DNA of 64,000 bases, taken from NCBI RefSeq assembly GCF_002153605.1, contig NZ_JOPG01000009.1, positions 1 to 64,000 on the forward strand, read 5' to 3'. The notes under the pieces are model-generated. The model saw only the letters and a program-made list of their open reading frames with translations. It was not told where the DNA came from and made no database searches. Position numbers and translations under genes: made by a program. The DNA comes from Acetobacter malorum (lineage in GTDB: Bacteria; Pseudomonadota; Alphaproteobacteria; Acetobacterales; Acetobacteraceae). Positions 54,107 to 61,941 of the stretch are shown here, in pieces; within the stretch, counting starts at the first letter, position 1; each line of letters opens with the position of its first letter.

Positions 54107-54436
54107 GTGAGCGACGATCTGAAAGCGCGGATTGCGGAAACATATGGTGCGGCTGCTGAAATCGCTCGTATTATTGGAGTTTCAAGGGAGGCGGTCCGAC
54201 AGTGGACCAGAGTTCCGAAAGCACACCGTAAAAACGTAGCTGCGATATTGTCTACTTTTGTCGCTAAGAAAAAAGCGCCAGAAAACATCACGACACGGAC
54301 AACTGTCGCATGGCCCGGCGCGCTCATTGACAAAGAGTGTGCCCGCCTCAAAGCGCATCCATGTGCCCCGTGGGCCGATATTATCAGGCTGGACAAGGCA
54401 ATCGCCATCGCCCGGCACAGCGGCGCAGCGAAGTAG
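54107..54436 (+). CDS. YdaS-like HTH protein, paralogue of the Cro-like protein
   Basis: A 109-residue protein whose N-terminal half (EIARIIGVSREAVRQWTRV then PKAHRKNVAAIL) matches the Cro-like protein at 53397 position by position. The C-terminal half (PCAPWADIIRLDKAIAIARH) is extra. GTG start at 54107. Confidence 0.72.
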   Translation: MSDDLKARIAETYGAAAEIARIIGVSREAVRQWTRVPKAHRKNVAAILSTFVAKKKAPENITTRTTVAWPGALIDKECARLKAHPCAPWADIIRLDKAIAIARHSGAAK

Positions 54437-54440
54437 CCTC

Positions 54441-54695
54441 TCACCAAATGCCACCCGTAACCTCAACCCCAAGCGCATCCGCGACCCTGCCGACGAGATA
54501 CCGTCTCGCGGCCAAGGGCGCGCTTGCGTGCAGGAAAGACCAGAGCTTGGCCGTGCGTACGAGCGCATGGGCCAGGTATGGCGTTGCAATGGGTAATTGG
54601 CCGGGTGCTGTGTCAGCGGTATCGATTGGGGAATACGGGCTGGAGACATATTCTCCCCCGTATTCCACCGTTCCAAAACAAGTCTCCTTCTTCAT
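54441..54695 (-). CDS. Possible antisense-strand phage gene
   Basis: An 84-residue frame opposite to the surrounding operon, with a strong ribosome site (GGAGAAACT before ATG). Sequence begins MKKETCFGTVEYGGEYVSSP and ends VGRVADALGVEVTGGIW. It fills the 300-bp gap between two rightward genes. Not recognised. Confidence 0.45.
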   Translation of the reverse strand: MKKETCFGTVEYGGEYVSSPYSPIDTADTAPGQLPIATPYLAHALVRTAKLWSFLHASAPLAARRYLVGRVADALGVEVTGGIW

Positions 54696-54737
54696 AGTTT
54701 CTCCGCTCTCTCGTTCTCGCAAAACGGAGAATGGACA

Positions 54738-55043
54738 ATGATGATGGAACTTTCTCGGGAAAATGTTTCCCGAAATGTCACCCCAATTCCCTCGAGCGAA
54801 ATCTGCGCAGAGGCCGTGAGCACGGCAATGCAGCAGCGTTACGGGGATCTTCGTAATGCCGCCAAACGGGTGTCACGCGCACGCGGCTGGTCGGTGAAGG
54901 CTTTCAAAAATTGGCTCTACGGCACGAATGCGCCACGCATGCAGGACTTAATCGTCCTGATGGCGGACTGCCCGGAGTTGGAGCAGAGGGTCGGCCAGAT
55001 GGTCGAAGAAACAAGGAAATGCCTACAGCAATCCAAACTCTGA
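54738..55043 (+). CDS. Phage protein of unknown function
   Basis: A 101-residue protein. The part RYGDLRNAAKRVSRARGWSV followed by KAFKNWLYGTNAPRMQDLIV looks like an HTH-type fold. Three consecutive ATG codons open the frame. Overlaps the next gene by 25 bp. Confidence 0.62.
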   Translation: MMMELSRENVSRNVTPIPSSEICAEAVSTAMQQRYGDLRNAAKRVSRARGWSVKAFKNWLYGTNAPRMQDLIVLMADCPELEQRVGQMVEETRKCLQQSKL

Positions 55044-55291
55044 AATGGCGTGGCTTCGGATTTGACCGGGGCGACGGGTCCTTTGAAATCCGAGTGGGCC
55101 TGATTGGCTTTGCTTTCCTGCAGCAAAACGTATGGCAGTCAATGCGCAGTGAGCGTGAAGCTTTGTCACGGCTGGAGCAGGAAAATCGAAAGCTCCGATC
55201 TGCCCTGCAAGGACGTGAACGTCAACTGCGCGCTATAATTCTCGTCGCACGCCCGGAAAACAATGTTGATTTTAGCGGGCCAACGAAATGA
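55019..55291 (+). CDS. Phage protein of unknown function
   Basis: A 90-residue protein ending in a coiled coil (SEREALSRLEQENRKLRSAL). AAGGAA lies before the ATG inside the previous gene. Not recognised. Confidence 0.58.
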   Translation: MPTAIQTLKWRGFGFDRGDGSFEIRVGLIGFAFLQQNVWQSMRSEREALSRLEQENRKLRSALQGRERQLRAIILVARPENNVDFSGPTK

Positions 55292-55515
55292 CCCGCCGCA
55301 ACAGCCTTACCGATGGCGAGAGATTGGGATTTGTCAGGCGCTGGCTTGACACTTTCCAGTCTGAGGCAGCCGCGGCCCGGTCAATCGGGATGAAGCGCCA
55401 GCAGCTCAACGAAATGACCAACGGCGAGAAGCCGTTTTCAGACCGCGTGCTTAATGCAGCCGGAATCAAAGTGGTCCGGCCTCCTGCCGAATATTATCTG
55501 ATGGATGAAATCTGA
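55288..55515 (+). CDS. Small HTH-like phage protein
   Basis: A 75-residue protein. SEAAAARSIGMKRQQLNEMT followed by NGEKPFSDRVLNAAGI is the layout of a Cro-type HTH with its C-terminal helix. Overlaps both neighbours. Confidence 0.62.
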   Translation: MTRRNSLTDGERLGFVRRWLDTFQSEAAAARSIGMKRQQLNEMTNGEKPFSDRVLNAAGIKVVRPPAEYYLMDEI

Positions 55516-55946
55516 TGAGTGCCATTAAAGACCTGCGCGGGCAGAGGTTTGGCAGCCGAACCGTATATGCGGCTGCACCATCACGTCACGGCAAAGCCCG
55601 ATGGAAAGTGCGTTGTGATTGCGGCGCCCTGTCTGAAGTATTTGGTTTCCTCTTAAGGAGGGGGCAGGCCAATAATTGCAATGTATGCGCCATGGCTGAG
55701 CGTCGGAGCAAAGCTATACGGAAGGCGGCTGCGCTTCCCGGAAGAGAAATTATCGGGCCGTCTGAAGTCAAACGCACGGGCACGGGCATTTATGCACAGG
55801 TGCGATGTGGATGCGGGTTTGTCTCTGATGTCCGCCTCTCAGTTCTGCGCAAAGGCGGCGCGCAATCCTGCATCTCATGCGCCAATTCGACCTATCGCAA
55901 AAAACGCACATCATCAAAATTTAACGCGGAGAGCTGCAATGTCTGA
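55515..55946 (+). CDS. Double zinc-ribbon phage protein
   Basis: A 143-residue protein made of two similar halves. Each has a CxCG knuckle and a CxxC knuckle: VRCDCGALSEV...NNCNVCA and VRCGCGFVSDV...QSCISCA. Likely binds two zinc ions and nucleic acid. No known family; function not assigned. Confidence 0.62.
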   Translation: MSAIKDLRGQRFGSRTVYAAAPSRHGKARWKVRCDCGALSEVFGFLLRRGQANNCNVCAMAERRSKAIRKAAALPGREIIGPSEVKRTGTGIYAQVRCGCGFVSDVRLSVLRKGGAQSCISCANSTYRKKRTSSKFNAESCNV

Positions 55947-56229
55947 TCTTCATCCCCATGACCACAACCAGCTCACCGGCGACGACGACGCAGCAGTAGG
56001 CGGCATTGCGGCTGACCGGCTGCGGTCAATTATTGAGCGCGTTGAAAGGCTGGAAGAGGAGCGGAAGGCTCTCGGCGGAGATATCAAGGATATTTTCACA
56101 GAGGCTAAATCAGCCGGGTTTGACGTGAAAACGATCCGCCAGATCATCCGCATGCGCAAGCAGGAGCCGGGCGAACTCGAAGAGCAGGAAACCCTGCTTG
56201 ATATCTACCGCAAAGCATTGGGGATGTGA
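55939..56229 (+). CDS. gapR: GapR/DUF2312 family DNA-binding protein
   Basis: A 96-residue homologue of GapR, the alphaproteobacterial protein that clamps overtwisted DNA. The match is strong: IAADRLRSIIERVERLEEER, DIKDIFTEAKSAGFDVK, IRQIIRMRKQE and EQETLLDIYRKALGM. Located among phage replication genes. The chromosome should carry its own copy. Confidence 0.88.
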   Translation: MSDLHPHDHNQLTGDDDAAVGGIAADRLRSIIERVERLEEERKALGGDIKDIFTEAKSAGFDVKTIRQIIRMRKQEPGELEEQETLLDIYRKALGM

Positions 56230-56232
56230 TCC

Positions 56233-56436
56233 ATGCTGAAAACCCTCCTATCTCCCGACGCAAAACTGCGCCGCGAAAACACGGAACTGCGGGCTGAAAA
56301 CGCCCGGTTTCTGGATGCGGTGGCTCGCCGCAACAAAGAGAACATCAGCTTGCGGGAAGAGAACCGCGCTCTGCGTTTGAAACTGGATGCTCTCAAGCGT
56401 GGCAAAGGCCGTGATGCAGCCGGGAGGTTTGCGTGA
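56233..56436 (+). CDS. Small coiled-coil phage protein
   Basis: A 67-residue protein that is almost wholly coiled coil (ELRAENARFLDAVARRNKEN), ending in RDAAGRFA. Overlaps the RusA-like gene by four bases. Confidence 0.6.
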   Translation: MLKTLLSPDAKLRRENTELRAENARFLDAVARRNKENISLREENRALRLKLDALKRGKGRDAAGRFA

Positions 56437-56855
56437 GGACCGTTCGGTTTGAGATCCCGGAAGCCTATCCGCTGCTCAATCACAGTATCGGGCAAAGCCG
56501 CTTTGCGCTCACAAATATGCGGCGGAAGGCCTCCCGTGCGGTTGCTTTGGCTACCGTTGGCAGCCGACTGGCTGAGCCGTTTGCAAAGGCGCATGTCACC
56601 ATCGAGCGTCATTCCAGCGGGACGCCAGATAAAGACGGGCTGGTTGGTGGCGCTAAGTTTCTGATCGACAGCCTCACCACACCTCGGGCTCTGAATGTGC
56701 GCAAACCTGGAGCCCGTCAGCGTGTCAGGAACAAGCGCGGGCTTGGTTTCATCGTTGATGATGGACCGGCCTATGCGACGTTCGACATTCGGGCAGTGAA
56801 ATGCCGCCCCCGTGAGGGCAAAACAGTGGTGACGATTACGGAGATTTTGCCGTGA
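56433..56855 (+). CDS. RusA-like Holliday junction resolvase
   Basis: A 140-residue protein with RusA-type acidic residues: Asp66 and Asp68 in TPDKDGLVGGAKFLIDSL, Lys75, Asp79, and Asp109-Asp110 in GFIVDDGP. RusA cuts four-way junctions formed in phage replication. Length and order fit. GTG/ATG choice: ATG-overlap start at 56433. Confidence 0.78.
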   Translation: MRTVRFEIPEAYPLLNHSIGQSRFALTNMRRKASRAVALATVGSRLAEPFAKAHVTIERHSSGTPDKDGLVGGAKFLIDSLTTPRALNVRKPGARQRVRNKRGLGFIVDDGPAYATFDIRAVKCRPREGKTVVTITEILP

Positions 56856-56971
56856 GAATCACCAAATTTCCGCACCGCACAGAGTACCCAACCCTGCGCG
56901 CATCTGCTAAAACGACGAAAGCCGCCGGTGCGCTAACACCGGGCGGCTTTCTGACCACAATCTTGGAGTAG
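56852..56971 (+). CDS. Possible 39-residue ORF spanning a hairpin
   Basis: GTG at 56852 overlaps the RusA-like stop (GTGA). The frame reads MRITKFPHRTEYPTLRASAK and ends FLTTILE at 56971. A terminator-like hairpin lies inside it, so it may be a leader rather than a working protein. Confidence 0.35.
   Translation: MRITKFPHRTEYPTLRASAKTTKAAGALTPGGFLTTILE
56918..56950 (+). terminator. Terminator-like hairpin in the rightward operon
   Basis: AAAGCCGCCGGTG (56918-56930) pairs with CACCGGGCGGCTTT (56937-56950) with one bulged G. The T-tract is short, so it may act as an attenuator. Confidence 0.6.
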
Positions 56972-56978
56972 CAAGACA

Positions 56979-57176
56979 ATGGCTGAGCCAGCTATACCGT
57001 CAATTAGCATTGACGTGAAGACAAAACAGGAAGCCTTTGACTGGGCAAGGCAAGATATGATGCGCCTGTTTTTTCACCTCATTCAGAGCGGGATCGACGT
57101 TTACACGCTACGCGGTGAAATCGCCTGCACCATGAACGCTATGCACGGTGCCCTCCAATTGGAGGGACTTGAATGA
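56979..57176 (+). CDS. Small phage protein of unknown function
   Basis: A 65-residue helical protein (QEAFDWARQDMMRLFFHLIQ). Ribosome site GGAG 10 nt upstream. Overlaps the initiator gene by four bases. Confidence 0.6.
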   Translation: MAEPAIPSISIDVKTKQEAFDWARQDMMRLFFHLIQSGIDVYTLRGEIACTMNAMHGALQLEGLE

Positions 57177-58036
57177 GTGCCAGAGCCAGAGACTGGGCTT
57201 ATGCGGTGCAGCTTCCTCTTTGCCAGAAATTCGTGCTGGTGGCTCTGGCAGAGCGTGCCAATGACGAGGGGGTGGCGTGGCCGTCTGCGCGCACAATTTG
57301 TGACATGACAGGCGCATGCGACAAGGCCGTTCGGAATGCTCTGAAACAGCTTGAGCAGGGTGGGTTCATCACCCGCGTAACCAGCGGCACGCGGTCAAAA
57401 ACGTACCAGCTCAGCATTGAAACGCGGAATGAGATACCGGTATCTCGTACCGGTCAACCGGTATCAGATACCACCCAACCGGTACCAGATACCGCGGTAC
57501 GTCATACCGGTTACCCGGTACCTCATACCGCCCAACCGGTATCTCGTACCGGTCTGACCGGTACCACGTACCGACAAACCGTAAGTAACCGTCAAGAACC
57601 TACACAGTGCACTGCGCCGCGCGACGACGATTGGGTGTCAGCAAACTGGATGAAAATCGGGAATGACGTGTTGGCCGTTTCCGGACACAACCCCGCCAAC
57701 GCGATGGCCCCCACTGGCATCGTTCGCCAATGGCTGGCAGACGCTCGGGCGATTGGGTATTCCCTGACTTCGGCGCGGGAAGTGATCCTCGAAACCGTCA
57801 AGCGTCGCTGTGAGCGCGGGAGTGGCCGTGGAAAAGCCCCGGCATGGTTCGACAAGCCCGTTCGGGAGGCGATTGCCACCGGATGCACGGCTTCGGCGAG
57901 CCCAGAGCTGCCAGTCGATGCCCGAGCCATTCAGGACGCCTACCGGGATCATGTGGTCTGGTGCTCGAACCACCGGGAAAAGCGCAAGCCGTATGAGCAG
58001 TTTGAGGCGGAATGGCGCGGAAGGCATGCGGCATGA
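57173..58036 (+). CDS. Phage replication initiator (O-like, HTH_36 domain)
   Basis: A 287-residue protein. The N-terminal winged HTH (VLVALAERANDEGVAWPSAR, then ACDKAVRNALKQLEQGGFIT) is of the kind found in phage initiators. The middle (residues about 89-135) is a low-complexity PVSRTGQ-type repeat encoded by DNA iterons. The C-terminal domain (MAPTGIVRQWLADARAIGYS onward) probably loads the helicase encoded next. As in lambda O, the origin would lie within its own gene. Overlaps dnaB start. Confidence 0.78.
   Translation: MSARARDWAYAVQLPLCQKFVLVALAERANDEGVAWPSARTICDMTGACDKAVRNALKQLEQGGFITRVTSGTRSKTYQLSIETRNEIPVSRTGQPVSDTTQPVPDTAVRHTGYPVPHTAQPVSRTGLTGTTYRQTVSNRQEPTQCTAPRDDDWVSANWMKIGNDVLAVSGHNPANAMAPTGIVRQWLADARAIGYSLTSAREVILETVKRRCERGSGRGKAPAWFDKPVREAIATGCTASASPELPVDARAIQDAYRDHVVWCSNHREKRKPYEQFEAEWRGRHAA
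57437..57577 (+). repeat. 21-bp iterons, probable phage replication origin
   Basis: Six 21-bp units and one 15-bp unit in tandem: starts at 57437, 57458, 57479, (57500 short), 57515, 57536, 57557. Unit example: CCGGTATCTCGTACCGGTCA plus A. Each unit has GGTAYC facing RTACC, i.e. a small inverted repeat. They encode PVSRTGQ-like heptapeptides. Confidence 0.82.
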
Positions 58037-59532
58037 ACGGGCTTTTCGATGCTGCTGAGGTGCAGGCGGACATGCCTCGCAATCTGGCGGCGGAGCAATC
58101 CATCCTCGGGGCCATCCTAACCAACAACCGGGCCTACGAGGCTGTGTGTGATTTTCTGGAGCCGCGGCACTTCTACAGCCCGGTCTACAGCTGGATTTAC
58201 GAGCAAATTCAGGGTCTGATCCAGAGCGGCAGCGTAGCCAATCCAGTGACGCTCAAGCCCCTGATTGACGGATCGGACAAGCTGGCGGGAATTGGCGGCT
58301 TCGCGGTTGTCGTGCCGCTGCTGATGAACTCGTTTGTCGGCCTCCCGACGGTCAAGGGGGATGCTACCGCCATTCGGCAAGCATGGGTCCAACGGGAACT
58401 GCTCCAGCTATCAGCAGACATGCGGGACATGATCGTGACCCCAGATGGGAACTCCCCTGACGAGGTCGTGGATTATGTCGAGAATGGTCTGCTGACGCTG
58501 GCGCATGGACGGCAGGACGTGAGGCAGTCGTCGCTCTCTGACGCCATCCAACGCGTTCTGGCGGCGTCGGAAGAAGCATCCAAGCGAGACGGGATTGTTG
58601 GCGTGTCGTCTGGCTATGAGGGGCTGGACAACATCACGGGCGGCTTTGAGCCGGGAACGCTGACGATCATTGCCGGGCGGCCAGCTATGGGCAAAACAGC
58701 GGCGGGGGTCGGTATCGCGGTGCGGTCCGCCAAGAAAACCGGGAAGCGGGTGCTTTACTGGTCGGGCGAGGTGAGCGCCGAAGCGATCTCTCAGCGCATC
58801 ATTGCCTCAAAAACCAAGATCCCCGTGATTTGCATCCGGTCCGGGAAGAACCGTGGGCGGCAGCTCGAAGATGGAAGCTTCTCGGCTAGCACGCCGCTAC
58901 GGCAGGAGCAGTTTGACCGCATGGTCGTGGCGGCACGGCAGTCGCAGGAAATCCCGCTGGTGATAGACGACACTCCCGCCATCACGGTTGCGAAGCTGTA
59001 TGGGATCGCGCGGCGCATGGCTCGCTCCAAAGAGGGGTTGTCCATGATCGTGGTGGATTATCTGGCGCTCATGCGCGGGACGCAGCAGGCCCGGCGGCAG
59101 GGCAAATATGCCGAGGTTTCGGAAATCAGCGCGGACCTTCTGGCGCTAGCCAAAACGCTGGGTGTGCCCGTCATCGCGCTGCAGCAGCTCAACCGTGAGG
59201 TAGAGAAACGCGACGATAAGCGGCCCTCCAAATCTGACCTGCGGGACAGCGGCAATCTGGAGCAGGACGCATCCGTGATCATGCTGCTCTACCGGGAGGA
59301 ATACTACCTCGACCAAGAGGGGCCGCCGAAGCAGAAACCCACAGAGAGCGCAGAGGCATGGATGGGTCGCGTGGACCAGTGGGAAAAACACAAGGACGCC
59401 GTGCATGGGAAAGCCCAGTGGATCATCGACAAAAACCGTCAGGGCGAAACGGCTACCATCCAGATGCTCTTTGACGGGCCGGGAACATGGTTCCGCGATA
59501 TGGCCGAGGGGGCAGGCAGTGAACCGTGGTGA
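58033..59532 (+). CDS. dnaB: Replicative DNA helicase
   Basis: A 499-residue DnaB-family helicase. N-terminal domain (AAEQSILGAILTNNRAYEAV), then the RecA-like motor with Walker A GRPAMGKT (215-222), Walker B MIVVDYLALM, and the DnaB motif QLNREVEKRDDKRPSKSDLR with EQDASVIMLLYR. It is a phage copy, loaded by the initiator encoded just upstream (4-bp overlap). Confidence 0.95.
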   Translation: MNGLFDAAEVQADMPRNLAAEQSILGAILTNNRAYEAVCDFLEPRHFYSPVYSWIYEQIQGLIQSGSVANPVTLKPLIDGSDKLAGIGGFAVVVPLLMNSFVGLPTVKGDATAIRQAWVQRELLQLSADMRDMIVTPDGNSPDEVVDYVENGLLTLAHGRQDVRQSSLSDAIQRVLAASEEASKRDGIVGVSSGYEGLDNITGGFEPGTLTIIAGRPAMGKTAAGVGIAVRSAKKTGKRVLYWSGEVSAEAISQRIIASKTKIPVICIRSGKNRGRQLEDGSFSASTPLRQEQFDRMVVAARQSQEIPLVIDDTPAITVAKLYGIARRMARSKEGLSMIVVDYLALMRGTQQARRQGKYAEVSEISADLLALAKTLGVPVIALQQLNREVEKRDDKRPSKSDLRDSGNLEQDASVIMLLYREEYYLDQEGPPKQKPTESAEAWMGRVDQWEKHKDAVHGKAQWIIDKNRQGETATIQMLFDGPGTWFRDMAEGAGSEPW

Positions 59533-59666
59533 AAACGGACACAGCGCACCACACAGCGCAATGAAACCACTCTCGGCATACGTGGGTGCCGGAAATCATC
59601 AGCGGGCTTTGTAGGGGATTTTTGGGGTATGTTTGAGAAAGTTGGAACTAATGGGGAGAAAACCGA

Positions 59667-60056
59667 GTGCAGCGGCTGAATATCGGAGACCGCGTCCAGT
59701 GTGGCCGGGGCACGGCTGAGGCTGTCCTCGGCGAAATCGTGGAGATCTGTGAAACTGCCCTGGGTGTTGTCGCCGTTGTGCGCGATGACGATGGGCGGCG
59801 ACATGTCGTGCAGGTTGGCCGGCTGGCGAAGGTGAATGACTGTCTTGCGTGGGATGACTGGCCGATGGGGCTGCATGTGCCGGAAGGAATGCCGGCTTTG
59901 CGGTTGGTTGGTGGAAGCCCCGTCCACGATCCGGGCTGGGTCTGCTGGATGAGGAAATTCTTGACCTCAAGGCGGACTAGCTTAACGGGCCGAAATAAAA
60001 CCACCAGAACACACCAGCGAGTACAAAAAATCCTGTACTTTTTGCGGGATGTGTGA
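59667..60056 (+). CDS. Phage protein of unknown function
   Basis: A 129-residue protein, GTG start. The first 60 residues form a beta-rich SH3/KOW-like region (LNIGDRVQCGRGTAEAVLGE, VVAVVRDDDGRRHVVQVGRL). Basic tail. The hairpin AGTACA/TGTACT plus T5 near its end (60020-60043) is weak. Confidence 0.58.
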   Translation: MQRLNIGDRVQCGRGTAEAVLGEIVEICETALGVVAVVRDDDGRRHVVQVGRLAKVNDCLAWDDWPMGLHVPEGMPALRLVGGSPVHDPGWVCWMRKFLTSRRTSLTGRNKTTRTHQRVQKILYFLRDV

Positions 60057-60068
60057 TTCCATCATGCC

Positions 60069-60200
60069 ATGCAAACATGCGCTGGAATTCACCATAGTTG
60101 GGCTGATGTGGCTTATACTCACCCTTTTTGGGTGGCGCTCATCTTATACCTCATGATGGAAACGCTGATTATCATCGTGAGGGTCGCTAAAAGGCGGTGA
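60069..60200 (+). CDS. Possible 43-residue membrane peptide
   Basis: ATG at 60069, stop at 60198-60200, one base before the next ATG. It has a clear hydrophobic stretch (WVALILYLMMETLIIIVRVA) and a basic end. No good ribosome site, so uncertain. Confidence 0.35.
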   Translation: MQTCAGIHHSWADVAYTHPFWVALILYLMMETLIIIVRVAKRR

Positions 60201-60201
60201 T

Positions 60202-60831
60202 ATGAAAAAAACTATCAAGCGTCCGCGCCACGAAATCCGGCAGGCTCAGGATATGGGGCCGACGCCAGAGCGGGCCGCAAAGCCTGATTACGACACTGTC
60301 GCCGAAGGGAAAAAGACAGTTCGCCGCAAACGGTGCATCCTGGCTACTCTTGAGCGTTCTGGCCGCATTGACGGTTCAGTCGTGACCATCGCGAACCGCT
60401 GGTATCATGATTATGTTTTTTCCCAGTCTGGCATTCTGGAGATCGATGCAGAGCTCCCGGAAGGCTATGTGAAGGGCGATGTGCATACATTTGCCATCGC
60501 ACGCGGAAAGGCCGGAGAACGCATTTCTCTTGTGCGGTCCATGCTGACGGAAAACGAGCATCGCTGGCTGATTTTCTTGCTTGTGCGTGAGTTTTCGATG
60601 TCAGAGTTGGGGGCGAGTTTGTGGCCGGAATTGTGCCGAACCCAGCAGATAGCGCGATGTGAGAAGCAAGCTGAGATCGTTCTCAAAAAGCTAGTCAACG
60701 CATACCCGGCAGCCCAAAAAGCACAGGTTGATGCGCCTCCACGTTCGACATTTCCTCAACGCAAGAAAATTGCCCTTGACTATATGCAACATAAAATCCA
60801 AGATTACTCAAAATCGCATACTTACGCTTAA
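60202..60831 (+). CDS. Phage protein of unknown function, possibly late regulator
   Basis: A 209-residue basic protein. Basic N-terminus (KKTIKRPRHEIRQAQDMG), two cysteines, and a C-terminal helical half (EFSMSELGASLWPELCRTQQ) with an HTH-like look. AAAAGGCGGTG precedes the ATG. A terminator lies at its stop codon. Position before terminase would suit a late-gene regulator; this is inference. Confidence 0.58.
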   Translation: MKKTIKRPRHEIRQAQDMGPTPERAAKPDYDTVAEGKKTVRRKRCILATLERSGRIDGSVVTIANRWYHDYVFSQSGILEIDAELPEGYVKGDVHTFAIARGKAGERISLVRSMLTENEHRWLIFLLVREFSMSELGASLWPELCRTQQIARCEKQAEIVLKKLVNAYPAAQKAQVDAPPRSTFPQRKKIALDYMQHKIQDYSKSHTYA

Positions 60832-60853
60832 GCCGCCATAGAGCGGCTTTTTC
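60830..60853 (+). terminator. Intrinsic terminator of the rightward early operon
   Basis: AAGCCGC (60830-60836) pairs with GCGGCTT (60843-60849), followed by TTTTT. It overlaps the stop codon at 60829. Confidence 0.8.
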
Positions 60854-60870
60854 TTTATCCGGAAATCCTG

Positions 60871-61203
60871 ATGTCTCTCCAACGCGGCCACGTCGTGCAG
60901 TTTGCGCGCTATCGTGCTGTGTGTGTTGGACTGAGGGGTGGGAAGGTTTTCGTCTGCAAAATTATCCAGCCGGATGATTTGTGGCATCGGGCAGATTTGC
61001 CGCTTGATTGGTTGGATTGCCTGATGGGTGGACTGACGACTTCGCTGCGTATTCGGTGTTGGCCGCATACGGTTCGGAACCATGATTTGCGGATTGTTGG
61101 CGAGGTGACGGCGGCCTGCATGGATCGCGTTGATCGGATGGTCAACAAAGAGCGTGACATTCGGGCGCTTGAAGAAAAGTGGCGGCCTGTTGAGTTGAAT
61201 TGA
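60871..61203 (+). CDS. Phage protein of unknown function
   Basis: A 110-residue protein. Cysteines at three places; aromatic, compact first part (LQRGHVVQFARYRAVCVGLR) and a charged helical end. Not recognised. Confidence 0.55.
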   Translation: MSLQRGHVVQFARYRAVCVGLRGGKVFVCKIIQPDDLWHRADLPLDWLDCLMGGLTTSLRIRCWPHTVRNHDLRIVGEVTAACMDRVDRMVNKERDIRALEEKWRPVELN

Positions 61204-61310
61204 GTTTGGGGAGCGCGCCTTTCGGCATCTGGCACGGATGCAAAATCCCCGTTCTCCCTAACCATGCTGTCCCAGTGGTTTTTCGCAGCATGAGGTGGGT
61301 AAACCGTGTG

Positions 61311-61327
61311 CTCTTAATCGTTAAGAG
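61311..61327. repeat. Palindrome upstream of terminase
   Basis: CTCTTAA-TCG-TTAAGAG, 7-bp perfect arms, 51 bp before terS in a 174-bp region without a gene. Could be a regulator site or part of a packaging signal. Confidence 0.5.
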
Positions 61328-61377
61328 GCAAGGCGGGGAGTGCTTTTTTGGGAGATCGGTAGCCCGGTAAAAATGGC

Positions 61378-61941
61378 ATGGCGAACCTTACGCCAAAACA
61401 GAGGCGGTTCGCCGAAGAATACCTGTCGAATGGTGAAAATGGGGTTGAAGCTTATCGCGCGGCATATAGCAAAACCGCGAGTTACAAGAACGCAGACCGA
61501 GAAGCGAGGCGACTTCTTGCGAACCCCCGAATAACCCCGGTAATTAATGAAGCCAGACGCAAAGCCAAAAAACGAACGGACCGCATCGTGGAGCGCTACG
61601 CAATCACCAAAGAAAATGTTCTGCGCGAATTTGCTCGGATCGGATTTTCGGACGTGACAGACGTTGTCTCCATCGTGAATGGATTGGTCACTGTGGCTGA
61701 TACATCAGAAGTCCCCGAAGACGCGCGCCGCGCCATTTCTGAAATCAGCGAATCAATTACGGAAAGCGGCGACCGCACGATTAAGGTCAAATCTCACAGC
61801 AAAATTGCCGCGCTAACCGCTTTGGCGAGGCATCTTGGTTTGGACAGGCCTGAGCCGAAAGATGACGATGCGATTGATGACATGGCAAACGACCAAGACC
61901 CGGAGCGGATAGACCGTGGCGAAAGTGCTGAGGAAGGGTGA
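61378..61941 (+). CDS. terS: Terminase small subunit
   Basis: A 187-residue protein of the Terminase_2 type. N-terminal HTH region LTPKQRRFAEEYLSNGENGV with YKNADREARRLLANPRI is diagnostic, then a coiled coil and an acidic C-terminus (DDDAIDDMANDQDPERID). It recognises phage DNA for packaging. Overlaps terL by 26 bp. Confidence 0.9.
   Translation: MANLTPKQRRFAEEYLSNGENGVEAYRAAYSKTASYKNADREARRLLANPRITPVINEARRKAKKRTDRIVERYAITKENVLREFARIGFSDVTDVVSIVNGLVTVADTSEVPEDARRAISEISESITESGDRTIKVKSHSKIAALTALARHLGLDRPEPKDDDAIDDMANDQDPERIDRGESAEEG

Noticed and set aside
57437-57577. Iterons considered as a CRISPR array
   Set aside because: Units are only 21 bp with no spacers and lie in an initiator gene.
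60020-60043. Hairpin with T5 in the 129-residue phage gene
   Set aside because: The stem is only 6 bp and sits inside the coding region; too weak to call a terminator.
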